Assembly: GCA_017305815.1 (NCBI GenBank)
Contig: JAFKJZ010000493.1
Location: 1 to 13,264, forward strand
DNA: 13,264 bases
From: Hyphomicrobiales bacterium
Lineage (GTDB): Bacteria; Pseudomonadota; Alphaproteobacteria; Rhizobiales; Kaistiaceae
Direction of reading: 5' to 3'
The position numbers and the translations under genes are program-made. Positions 6,436 through 13,264 of this stretch are shown one piece after another. The notes beneath the pieces were generated by a model, which ran no database searches, was not told the origin of the DNA, and was given only the letters and a program-made list of their open reading frames with translations. The stretch's first letter is position 1. Each line of letters starts with the position of its first letter.

Positions 6436-7259
6436 TCAGGCCTTGCCGGCCGCCTCCACGTCTTCCTTCTTCGTCATCTGGTCCGAGCGCACGCCGAAAT
6501 AGATCAGGATCGGCGCGGCCACGCAGACCGACGAGAAGATCGCCGCGAGCACGCCGAAGATCATGGCGAGCGTGAACGCCTGGATGACCTCGCCACCGAA
6601 CAGGTAGAGCGAGAACAGCGCGATCAGCGTCGTCACCGTCGTGATGACGGTACGGCCGAGCATGTCGTTGATGGCGCGGTCGATCAGGTCGCCGAGCGGG
6701 ATCTTCTTGTACTTTCGCAGCGTTTCGCGAATTCGGTCATAGACCACGACCGTGTCGTTCAGCGAATAGCCGATCGTCGTCAGGATGGCAGCGAGCGAGG
6801 TCAGATTGAACTCGTGCTGCGTGACGACATAGAAGCCGAAGGTCATCACCACGACGTTGGCGGCCGAGATGATCGAGCCGACGGCGAACTGCCATTCGAA
6901 GCGGAACCACACATAGATGGCGATAGCGGCGAAGGTCACCAGCATCGCCATGGTGCCCTTGTAGGCCAGTTCGCCCGAAACGCGCGGGCCGACGATTTCG
7001 GTCCGGCGGAACTCCGCCTGATCGGCGAGTGCCGTGCGGATCTTGGCGATGGCGGCCTGCTGGGCCTCCCCGCCGCCGGTCTGCTGGCCGCTGCGGATCA
7101 GGAGGTGCCGCCGAGGAAGTCGATGCCGTAGTTGGGGCCGACGGCGAAGAACAGGATCACCGACATCACCGACAGGAAGGCGGCGAGTGGAAACGTCCAC
7201 TTCCGCATCCGCATGAACGGGATGCTGGTGTTGTCAGGAACGATGCGAAGATGAGCCAT
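6436..7259 (-). pseudogene. secF: secF, protein translocase subunit SecF, broken by internal deletion and frameshift
   Basis: SecF pairs with SecD in the inner membrane and uses the proton gradient to finish export through SecYEG. From ATG 7259 the frame reads a normal start, including a first membrane helix (residues about 21-41) and NYGIDFLGGTS (44-53), then hits TGA at 7098-7100. The rest continues in another frame from about 7107 as LLIRSGQQTGGGEAQQAAIAKI, through VVGPR-type and GYSLNDTVVVYDRIRE motifs and five more helices to the stop at 6436. Compared with SecF of Escherichia coli and rhizobia as I recall them, about 35 residues between 'GGT' and 'LIR' (start of the periplasmic domain) are missing. 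The lesion is therefore a deletion of roughly 100-115 bp that also shifts frame, not a simple one-base slip. It lies 21 nt after secD. True mutation and assembly error both remain possible. Confidence 0.85.
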
Positions 7260-7280
7260 GGTTTCTGTCCTCGCTTCGGT

Positions 7281-8800
7281 TCAGAGCGTGATCTTGGTCG
7301 GACGGCGCCAACGCACCCACATCGCGACCAGGAGGCGGGTGAAGGTGAACGCCGTGAACATCGTCGTCGCGACGCCGATGGCGTGCGTGACGGCGAAGCC
7401 GCGGATCGGGCCCGACCCCATGTAGAAGAGCACGAGGGCTGCGATCAGGGTGGTCACGTTCGCGTCGAGAATGGTGCCGAGCGCCTTGTGGAAGCCGGCG
7501 TCGATGGACGCGATCGCCGATCGCCCTGCGCGATATTCCTCGCGTATGCGCTCATAGATCAGAACGTTGGAGTCCACCGCGGTGCCGACCGTGATGATCA
7601 CGCCGGCGATGCCGGGTAGCGACAGCGTCGCGCCCAGGATCGTCACGATGGAGAAGATCAGGATGACGTTCACGATCACCGCGATATTGGCGATCCAGCC
7701 CAGCACGCCATAGGTCATCACCATGAAGGCGCAGACCGCGGCGGTGCCGATGATGGCGGCGATCTTGCCGGAGCGGATCGAGTCGGCGCCGTGGCCGACT
7801 GGATCGAGAAATTGCCGGAGATCTGGCCGGAACCGCCGAGAATGGGCTCGCGGATGACCGGGGCCGAGATCACCTTGTCGTCGAGGACGATGGCGAAGGG
7901 CCGGTTGACGTTCTTAGCGGTGACGTCGCCGAAGACGCGCGCGCCGGAGCTCGAAAGGCGGAACGACACGACCGGCTCGTTGGTGCGCTGGTCGAAGGTG
8001 GCCTGCGCGTCGGTCAGGTCCTCGCCGGTGAGGAGCGGCGCTTCCTCGAGCACGTAGGGAACCGGCGGGTTGTCGTTCGAGTTCAGGACGATGGTGCCCG
8101 GCTTGCGCGTGTCGGCCGTCGGCGAAACGCCGGTATCGACGAGGTGGAAGGTCAGCTGCGCGGTCTGGCCGACGAGCGTCTTCAGGCGCTCGGGATCGTC
8201 GAGGCCGGGCGCCTCGACGAGGATGCGGTCCGAGCCCTGACGCTGGATCGACGGCTCGACGGTGCCAAGCTGGTCGATACGGCGGCCGATGACCTCGATC
8301 GACTGATCGACGATCTGGCGGATGCGCTGCTCAAGGCCGGCTTCCGAATAGGACATCTGGACCAGGCCGTCGCTGCCGACGTTCAGGTCGAATTCGTTGA
8401 CGGCCGTGCCACCGAGCGCTGACGTGGAAAGCTGGTTGCGCAACGGCTCGAGGCGCTTGCGCACCTCGTCGAGCTGCGACAGGTCCCGGACGCGGAGCTG
8501 CACGCCCTGCCCCTGGACACCGAGGCCCGAATAGCCGATGCGCGGCTCCTGCAGCATCGCCTTGCGGATGTCGCCCACGAGCGAACGCAGGCGCTTCTGC
8601 ACGTAATCCTGCCGATCCACCTCATAGAGGAGATAGGCGCCCCCCTGGAGATCCAGGCCGAGGACCATTTGCCGTTTCGGCACCCAGCTCGGCCAGGATT
8701 GAACGGTTTCCTTCGAGAAGAGATTGGGAAGCGCCGCGAGGAGCCCGACCACCACGACGGCCAGGATCGCAATCATCTTCCAGCGTGTAAAGTGCAGCAT
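7281..8800 (-). pseudogene. secD: secD, protein translocase subunit SecD, broken by internal deletion and frameshift
   Basis: SecD is the large partner of SecF in proton-driven protein export. From ATG 8800 the product is normal for about 334 residues: first membrane helix (9-28), MVLGLDLQGGAYLLYEVD (45-62), the periplasmic domain with IGRRIDQLGTVEPSIQRQG, and IREPILGGSGQISGNFSIQS. After QSA (about 7794) the reading frame is lost and stops at 7718. The continuation lies in a different frame from about 7799 as VGHGADSIRSGKIAAI, then the membrane half with TVGTAVDSNVLIYERIREE to the stop at 7281. Homologues have about 30 extra residues here, the conserved LRAGALPAPL...ERTVGP segment, so roughly 90 bp is missing. 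The bases AGTCGGCCA (7792-7800) read plausibly in both frames and may be microhomology at the junction. The preceding gene is yajC; together with the secF lesion this points to recent decay or misassembly. Confidence 0.87.
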
Positions 8801-8821
8801 GGAAACCGTTCCAGTCGATCT

Positions 8822-8837
8822 CGGCCCCGAGGGGCCG
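8822..8837 (-). other. intercistronic hairpin between yajC and secD
   Basis: CGGCCCC (8822-8828) and GGGGCCG (8831-8837) form a perfect inverted repeat, in practice a 6-bp stem with a CGAG tetraloop. It sits in the 64-nt gap between yajC and secD, 21 nt before the secD start. It could protect or segment the mRNA. No U-tract follows, so it is unlikely to stop transcription. Confidence 0.45.
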
Positions 8838-8864
8838 TTGTATCAGGGGGAGCTAAGCGGTGGC

Positions 8865-9203
8865 TTATTCGCCGTCCTTGGCCGGCTCGCCCTTGGCGCG
8901 CACGTCGGCGATGGCAGAGCGCGAGACGCGAACGCGGACGCCCTCGGCCACTTCCAGCAGGACTTCGGAATCATCGACGACCTTGTTGATCTTGCCGATC
9001 AGGCCGCCCGACATCACGACCGTGTCGCCGCGGCGCGCACCCTTGATCATCTCCTGATGCGCCTTCTGCTTCTGCCGCTGCGGCCGAATCATCAGGAACC
9101 ACATGATGGCGAAGACGAAGATGAACGGCACGAACTGGATGAGCAGGTCGGCACCACCAGCGGGTGCGCCGGCGGCCTGAGCGAAGGCGGGGGTAATGAA
9201 CAT
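8865..9203 (-). CDS. yajC: YajC, preprotein translocase accessory subunit
   Basis: YajC is a single-pass inner-membrane protein that associates with SecDF and the SecYEG translocon. The 112-residue product has the family's usual length and layout: a short periplasmic N-terminus MFITPAFAQ, one membrane helix at about 20-39, then the basic stop-transfer and signature segment MIRPQRQKQKAHQEMIKGAR (38-57). The cytoplasmic part GDTVVMSGGLIGKINKVVDD (residues 59-78) is also typical. ATG 9203 is supported by the conserved MF-TPA-AQ start; AGGGAG lies about 11 nt upstream. It is the first gene of the yajC-secD-secF operon, 64 nt ahead of secD, and has a good promoter at 9319-9346. YajC is intact here although both of its partners are broken. 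Confidence 0.96.
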   Translation of the reverse strand: MFITPAFAQAAGAPAGGADLLIQFVPFIFVFAIMWFLMIRPQRQKQKAHQEMIKGARRGDTVVMSGGLIGKINKVVDDSEVLLEVAEGVRVRVSRSAIADVRAKGEPAKDGE

Positions 9204-9530
9204 GGAAATGGATGCTCCCTGTAGCGTTGGCGGGTCCGCTGGCGGCCCGTCGGATCAAGACGCGTGGTTTGCGCCGACCTTCACATAGGGAGAGACAGCG
9301 GTACGCGAAACGGCGCGGAATATAACGACGCGGCAGGCCTTTGCAAATGGCCGCACCGGCATGATAGTGGCGATTGTCGTCCGGAACCCTCGCTTGCATG
9401 CGGGAAGAGATCGCCCGGAGGGCCGGATGCGGCGTTTCGCCTTCGTCCGGGACGCCATTCACCCCACCGCCGGCAGGTCCGCGCCCCCTCGACAGAACGA
9501 GAGGTAGGGACGGGCCCGAGGAAATGCACT
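9204..9530. other. divergent intergenic region between yajC and the DUF815 gene
   Basis: These 327 nt separate the divergently transcribed yajC and DUF815 ATPase genes. The yajC promoter candidate lies at 9319-9346, giving a leader of roughly 105-110 nt. I found no convincing promoter for the plus-strand gene and no small gene. Confidence 0.5.
9319..9346 (-). promoter_or_regulatory. sigma70-type promoter of the yajC-secDF operon
   Basis: Read on the minus strand, TTGCAA (9346-9341), a 16-nt spacer and TATATT (9324-9319) form a good housekeeping-type promoter in an otherwise GC-rich region. Transcription would start near 9312 and run into yajC. Confidence 0.6.
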
Positions 9531-10415
9531 GTGACAGAAGATACGCTGAAATCCGTCGCCGATCGTCTCGACCGGCTGATCGCCCTGATCGAGCGCGCCG
9601 TACCGCCGGCACGCCCTGCCTTCGACCCCGACGCCGCCGATGCCTTCGTCTGGCAGGCCTCGACCGGCACGCTGCAGCCGGTGCCGAAGGTCAATCGCGT
9701 CGAGATGGTGCTTCTGAAGGGCGTCGACCGCGTGCGCGACATCCTGGTCGACAACACCGATCGCTTCGCACGCGGCCTGCCGGCCAACAACGTCCTGCTC
9801 TGGGGCGCGCGCGGCATGGGCAAGAGCTCGCTGGTGAAGGCGGCGCATGCGACGATCAACAGCGACCCGTCCAAGCTGCCGGGCGGCCATCCGATGAAGC
9901 TGGTCGAGATCCACCGCGAGGACATAGACAGCCTGCCCGAGCTGATGACGCTGGTGCGCGGGCTCGACCGCCGCTTCATCCTGTTCTGCGACGATCTTTC
10001 CTTCGACAACGACGACACGTCCTACAAGTCGCTGAAGGCGGCGCTGGACGGCGGCGTCGAGGGCCGGCCCGAGAACGTCGTGTTCTACGCCACGTCGAAC
10101 CGGCGCCACCTGCTGCCGCGCGACATGATGGAGAACGAGCGCTCGACGGCGATCAATCCCGGCGAGGCGGTCGAGGAGAAGGTTTCGCTTTCGGACCGTT
10201 TCGGTCTCTGGCTCGGCTTCCACAAGTGCAGCCAGGACGATTATCTCGCCATGGTCAACGGCTATGCCGAGCACTTCAAGCTGGATGTGGCCCCGGAGGT
10301 CCTGCGCGCCGAGGCCCTCGAGTGGTCGACGACGCGCGGCGCGCGGTCTGGCCGCGTCGCGTGGCAATATGTGCAGGATCTGGCGGGACGACTTGGGGTC
10401 GCTCTTACGGGCTGA
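9531..10415 (+). CDS. DUF815 AAA+ family ATPase
   Basis: This 294-residue cytoplasmic protein is a single-domain P-loop ATPase of the DUF815 (YcbB-like AAA+) family. The Walker A motif is GARGMGKSS (residues 92-100), Walker B is RRFILFCDDLSF (147-158), the sensor-1 type strand is VVFYATSNRRHLLP (183-196), and SDRFGLWLGF (221-230) probably carries the arginine finger. The N-terminal helix of about 60 residues and the FVWQASTGTLQPV segment are typical of this family. The start is GTG 9531: GAGGAA (9518-9523) lies 7 nt upstream and the conserved text begins at TEDTLKSVADRLDRL. An ATG at 9524 is out of frame, and longer upstream starts add non-conserved residues. The cellular role is unknown; genes of this family often neighbour yajC-secDF in alphaproteobacteria, which may only reflect conserved order. 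Confidence 0.92.
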   Translation: MTEDTLKSVADRLDRLIALIERAVPPARPAFDPDAADAFVWQASTGTLQPVPKVNRVEMVLLKGVDRVRDILVDNTDRFARGLPANNVLLWGARGMGKSSLVKAAHATINSDPSKLPGGHPMKLVEIHREDIDSLPELMTLVRGLDRRFILFCDDLSFDNDDTSYKSLKAALDGGVEGRPENVVFYATSNRRHLLPRDMMENERSTAINPGEAVEEKVSLSDRFGLWLGFHKCSQDDYLAMVNGYAEHFKLDVAPEVLRAEALEWSTTRGARSGRVAWQYVQDLAGRLGVALTG

Positions 10416-10478
10416 AGCCGCCCCGCCAGAATGATGACCGGCTAACACCCACGAGACGAGGTCGTACCGGCCAGGACT

Positions 10479-10536
10479 AGAGCGTTTTCAAGCGAAGTGG
10501 ATACCGGTTCGCGTGAAGAAAACGCGATCAGACAAG
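10479..10536. repeat. rhizobial-type intergenic palindrome (AGAGCGTTTTC element)
   Basis: GCGTTTTC (10482-10489) pairs with GAAAACGC (10518-10525), and inside it GCGAA (10492-10496) pairs with TTCGC (10508-10512), around GTGGATACCGG. Near-identical elements (AGAGCGTTTTC...GTGGATACCGGTTCGCGTGAAGAAAACGC pattern) are, to my knowledge, dispersed in many copies through rhizobial genomes. It lies between the convergent DUF815 and nlpD-like genes. Confidence 0.65.
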
Positions 10537-10537
10537 G

Positions 10538-10584
10538 GACCAAGGCCGTTCAGCGTTTACCAGAAACGATGAACGGCCTTGGTC
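10538..10584. terminator. bidirectional terminator-like hairpin, 14-bp perfect stem
   Basis: GACCAAGGCCGTTC (10538-10551) pairs perfectly with GAACGGCCTTGGTC (10571-10584) around a 19-nt loop. It ends two nt from the nlpD-like stop codon and lies 122 nt after the DUF815 stop, between convergent genes. U-tracts are weak on both sides, so it may act as a bidirectional barrier or stabilise 3' ends. Confidence 0.6.
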
Positions 10585-10586
10585 GG

Positions 10587-12086
10587 TCAGCCCTGCAGGT
10601 AGTCCAGCGGGTTGACCGGCTTCGAGCCCCTGCGAAGCTCGAAATGAAGCTGGGGCGCATTCACCGAGCCGGACGCACCCGCCTGCGAGATGATCTGGCC
10701 GCGCCGCACGGAATCGCCGCGCTTGACCAGGATCTTGCTGTTGTGGGCGTAGGCCGAGACCCAGCCGTCGGCGTGACGGACGAGGACCAGGTTGCCGTAG
10801 CCCTCGAGTTCATTGCCGGCATAGATCACGGTGCCGGCCTCGGCGGCCTTGATCGAGGTGCCTTCCGGAACGGCAAGGTTGATGCCGTCGTTCTTTTCGC
10901 CCGTCGCCGAAGCACCGAAGCCGGTGATGATGCGGCCGCGCACCGGCCAGCGGAACGTCGTGCCGTTGGCGGAACCCGGATCGGCGCTGGCGTTGGTCGC
11001 GGCCGGCGGGTCCTCGGTCGGCGGCGCATAGGCCACCGGCTGGTTCGGCGTCGCGGGCTTGGCGATCGAAGCCGTCTCGACCGGCTTGGCGACGCTGGCC
11101 GTCGTTGCCGGCTCCTCCACCGACTTCTGCGGCGCGTTTGCGGCGACCGGCTTGGCGTTCGGATCCTCGCCCTGCGGCTTCTCCTCGCGGCGCGACGGAT
11201 CGGTGCGAAGCGCGACGGCCTGCGGATTGCCGTTGTTACCGGGAATGCGGAGCTTCTGGCCGGACTTTAGCTGGTTCGTCGAGGACAGGCTGTTGGCGGC
11301 CGCAAGGTCCTTGGCGCTGACACCATAGAGACGGGCGATCGAGGACAGCGTCTGACCGGGCGAAACCGTGTGCACACCGTTCAACGAGCCCTCGGCGGAG
11401 GCGACCGGCTTGCGCTCGCCGGCCGGCGCGGGACCGGCAACCAGCTGGGTGCTGTCACGGCTCTGCGGCGACGAGGCGGCGGGCGCCTCGGCGACGGCGG
11501 CGCCGCCGCCCTGGCCATAGGTCGGGATCGTCAGGCGCGTGCCGGCGCCGACCTGCGAGGGATTGCCGATATTGTTGACGCGGGCCAGTTCCTTGATCGG
11601 AACGCCATAGCGACGCGAAACGGAAGAGAGCGTCTCGCCGGGGCCGAGCGTCACGACGGTGCCGCCCTCGGTCGACCAGGCGCCGTTGCGGCGCGGCGGC
11701 TGGGCAGCGGACGCAACCTGCATCGGCTGGGCGTCGGCCGGCGGCGTATAGCCACGCGGCGCGGGCGTTTCATAGGAAGGGGCTGCCGCCACGGCCTGCG
11801 GGTTCTGCTGGGTGCCTGGCAGCATCGGCGGCAGGTCCGAACGGCTCACGGCGCGCGACGGCGGCGGAACCGCAACGACGTCGCTGTTGCTGGCGCCGTA
11901 GTCCACCGGAGCGGGCATCGGCTGCGAACCGCCGATGATCTGCCGCTGATTGGCGGTACTGCCGGTGAAGATCGAGCCGTAGCGCGAACCGTCAGCGCTG
12001 CAGGCAGCGGTCAAGCCCGAAAGGAGCGCGATGACCGCAACCTGGGAGAGAGTCCGAGACCGAAAAGAGGAGACATTTCTGCACAT
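10587..12086 (-). CDS. NlpD/DipM-like lipoprotein, LysM x2 and degenerate M23 (LytM) domain
   Basis: This is a 499-residue envelope protein. ATG 12086 gives a signal peptide with a candidate lipobox LTAAC (Cys29), although Thr at -3 is unusual. It has LysM repeats at about 143-189 and 239-282, a long Pro/Ala-rich linker, and an M23/LytM domain at about 378-496. The M23 metal site is degenerate: where active enzymes have H-x3-D this protein reads NDGIN (Asn399, Asn403), and the HxH motif reads QLH (Gln479, His481); His448 in SAYAHNS is kept. NlpD and EnvC show the same loss, so I infer an activator of cell-wall amidases at division and not a peptidase. Its place after pcm matches the pcm-nlpD pairing of many proteobacteria. 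A start at 12179 is possible but would bury the signal peptide. Usual automatic names are 'peptidoglycan DD-metallopeptidase family' or 'M23 family peptidase'. Confidence 0.9.
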   Translation of the reverse strand: MCRNVSSFRSRTLSQVAVIALLSGLTAACSADGSRYGSIFTGSTANQRQIIGGSQPMPAPVDYGASNSDVVAVPPPSRAVSRSDLPPMLPGTQQNPQAVAAAPSYETPAPRGYTPPADAQPMQVASAAQPPRRNGAWSTEGGTVVTLGPGETLSSVSRRYGVPIKELARVNNIGNPSQVGAGTRLTIPTYGQGGGAAVAEAPAASSPQSRDSTQLVAGPAPAGERKPVASAEGSLNGVHTVSPGQTLSSIARLYGVSAKDLAAANSLSSTNQLKSGQKLRIPGNNGNPQAVALRTDPSRREEKPQGEDPNAKPVAANAPQKSVEEPATTASVAKPVETASIAKPATPNQPVAYAPPTEDPPAATNASADPGSANGTTFRWPVRGRIITGFGASATGEKNDGINLAVPEGTSIKAAEAGTVIYAGNELEGYGNLVLVRHADGWVSAYAHNSKILVKRGDSVRRGQIISQAGASGSVNAPQLHFELRRGSKPVNPLDYLQG

Positions 12087-12455
12087 CGAGCCAACTCGCA
12101 ACGCCACACCACACATGAGGCCAATAAACGCCGGTAACGTTGATAAAGGCTTAAACGGGACGCAAAACTTCGTCGGCATTGCACAATCCCGCGAATTTTC
12201 CGCCGCAGGATGCCGCGCTTCCTGCCCTAGGGCGCCCTGCCGCCCGGTTAAGAATCGTCCGGCAAAACAAGGCGGAAAGCCGGCCCCGGTGCGGTCGGTT
12301 CAGGCCAGAACATGAAGGCGGGCGAAGCCGAACGCCCGCACGCGGGACGCGAGACATCGGACGGAACCCTGCCTCTGCGAAGCCCGCGTCCGGCATCGCG
12401 ATTGGGTGCCTACAGGAATATCCAAGAATGAAGGGGGGCGCAGCACCACGCCGAA
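12087..12455. other. intergenic region between pcm and the nlpD-like gene
   Basis: These 369 nt separate two minus-strand genes and should hold the promoter of the nlpD-like gene and possibly the pcm terminator. I see no coding frame that I trust. A 7-bp hairpin lies at 12318-12339 and the palindrome GCCCTAGGGC at 12224-12233. A+T-rich stretches near 12120-12165 are the likeliest promoter position, but no clear -35/-10 pair stands out. Confidence 0.4.
12318..12339 (-). terminator. hairpin downstream of pcm
   Basis: GCGGGCG (12318-12324) pairs with CGCCCGC (12333-12339) around an 8-nt loop, 117 nt after the pcm stop codon. The following minus-strand text is only mildly U-rich (CTTCATGTTCT), so termination is uncertain. 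Confidence 0.35.
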
Positions 12456-13148
12456 TCAGAGCCGGGCCGCCCTGCCCTTGATCAGCGGCACCATGCGAAC
12501 CGGGCAAATCGGCGTCGCGACCAGCTGACGATCGACGCGGATGAACCGGGTCAACGTCTGGATGCCCTCGTCGGGGCCGATCGGCATGACGAGCGTGCCG
12601 TTGGTGCTCAGCGCCTCGACGAAGGCCGGCGGCACGGCGGGAGCGGAAGCCGAGGAAACGATGCGGTCGAACGGCCCCTTCTCCGGCCAACCGTCAAGGC
12701 CGTCGCCGAAGACGGAAGTGACATTGGCGATCCGCAGCATCTCGAAGCGCGACTGCGCCGCCGAAACCAGGGTCCGGAAGCGATCGACCGTGTAGACCCG
12801 GCGCGACAGGCGCGACAGCACCGCCGCGAGATAGCCGGTGCCGGTGCCGACATCGAGCACGCGGCAACGGGTCGTCGGCGCGAGCGCCTCGATAATGCGG
12901 GCGGCGAGCAGCGGCGGGGTGTCGAGCTGGCCGCAATCGATCGGCTGCGGACGCTCGTTGAACAGCGGGCTGCGCTTTGCGTCCAACGGCTGGAAAGGCT
13001 GGCGCGGGATGGCCTCGAAGGCATCGACCATGCGCCGGTCCATGATGCCGAACTGTCGCAGACGCAGCAGGAACTGGGCGATCGGGACGAGATTATCGTC
13101 GAACGCCTCATAGTCCATCGGGTGAAACTGAACCGCCTCGAGTGCCAT
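12456..13148 (-). CDS. pcm: protein-L-isoaspartate O-methyltransferase, divergent rhizobial type
   Basis: Pcm methylates the carboxyl of L-isoaspartate in damaged cytosolic proteins, using S-adenosylmethionine, to start their repair. The 230-residue product has the SAM-binding motif VLDVGTGTGYLAAV (residues 97-110), the acidic VDR turn (121-123), FGDGLDGWPEKGPFDRI (147-163) and VMPIG (187-191), all in canonical order. It differs at the substrate-binding sites: the usual GxxQTISQP loop is replaced by PIDCGQLDTPP (69-79), and the usual VTAAAP strand reads VSSASAP (164-170). Similar substitutions occur in other rhizobial homologues, so this may be a clade feature. ATG 13148 is favoured; GAGGG lies about 12 nt upstream, and Met11 (13118) is a weaker alternative. 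It lies upstream of the nlpD-like gene with a 369-nt gap. Methyltransferase fold is certain; activity on isoaspartate is likely but unproven. Confidence 0.88.
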   Translation of the reverse strand: MALEAVQFHPMDYEAFDDNLVPIAQFLLRLRQFGIMDRRMVDAFEAIPRQPFQPLDAKRSPLFNERPQPIDCGQLDTPPLLAARIIEALAPTTRCRVLDVGTGTGYLAAVLSRLSRRVYTVDRFRTLVSAAQSRFEMLRIANVTSVFGDGLDGWPEKGPFDRIVSSASAPAVPPAFVEALSTNGTLVMPIGPDEGIQTLTRFIRVDRQLVATPICPVRMVPLIKGRAARL

Positions 13149-13264
13149 ACGCTACGCGCCCTCGCCTTCCGAGCCCTACACATGCGGCCGAGGTGGTAAA
13201 CGGCGTCTTATTGCGCGCAGCGCTGGCGATGATTTTGCGTCATTTCGGGGCAATTGGCGGATCG
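13149..13264. other. right-edge intergenic sequence upstream of pcm
   Basis: All minus-strand frames entering from the right edge stop before pcm (for example at TAA and TGA codons) and none resembles the SurE C-terminus that often precedes pcm. I see no clear promoter. If surE is present, it lies beyond the window. Confidence 0.35.

Noticed and set aside
7718..8800. SecD and SecF read as intact genes joined by programmed frameshifting
   Set aside because: A frameshift alone would not explain the missing conserved residues between the two halves of each protein, and no slippery sequence with a downstream structure is evident at either junction.
12151..12690. Minus-strand open frame overlapping the 3' end of pcm and the following gap
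   Set aside because: It overlaps pcm in another frame, has no Shine-Dalgarno support and no recognisable motif.

Overview
This window looks like a core-genome segment of a high-GC alphaproteobacterium, most probably order Hyphomicrobiales (Rhizobiales). The evidence is the gene set and order (yajC-secD-secF-Mth938-like-NDUFAF6-like, a DUF815 ATPase, nlpD-like and pcm), a DUF1127 gene followed by CCUCCUCCC-loop hairpins, and intergenic palindromes of a type I associate with rhizobial genomes. The genus cannot be fixed from this sequence. No prophage, insertion sequence, CRISPR array, tRNA or rRNA is visible.

Layout, left to right. 1-336 is non-coding and rich in stem-loops. 337-927 (-) encodes a small secreted protein of unknown function with a possible Cys-His-Asp triad. 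1190-1348 (+) is a DUF1127 mini-protein, followed directly by three stem-loops that present the same 10-nt loop ACCTCCTCCC; the last is a strong intrinsic terminator. This matches the cuckoo RNA / CcsR arrangement. 1546-2955 (+) is trmFO (tRNA m5U54 methylation), possibly leaderless. 3118-4872 (+) is a B12-binding-type radical SAM protein of unknown function. 4873-5174 separates convergent genes and carries two REP-like hairpins of different sequence.

5175-9203 (-) is one transcription unit that reads yajC, secD, secF, an Mth938/NDUFAF3-like gene and an NDUFAF6-like pseudo-prenyl-synthase gene. It joins the SecDF-YajC membrane-protein export machinery to homologues of two mitochondrial complex I assembly factors. 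A good sigma70-type promoter precedes yajC. Both secD and secF are broken: each appears to lack an internal stretch of roughly 90-115 bp and changes frame at the lesion. Either this strain has damaged secDF, or the assembly is wrong at two neighbouring places.

9531-10415 (+) is a DUF815 AAA+ ATPase. 10416-10586 holds a rhizobial-type palindrome and a 14-bp hairpin between convergent genes. 10587-12086 (-) is an NlpD/DipM-like lipoprotein (two LysM domains and a metal-site-degenerate M23 domain), and 12456-13148 (-) is a divergent L-isoaspartyl methyltransferase (pcm). The right edge, 13149-13264, holds no recognisable gene.

The most interesting points are the triple anti-Shine-Dalgarno hairpin array behind the DUF1127 gene, the paired deletions in secD and secF, and the SecDF / complex I assembly-factor gene cluster.
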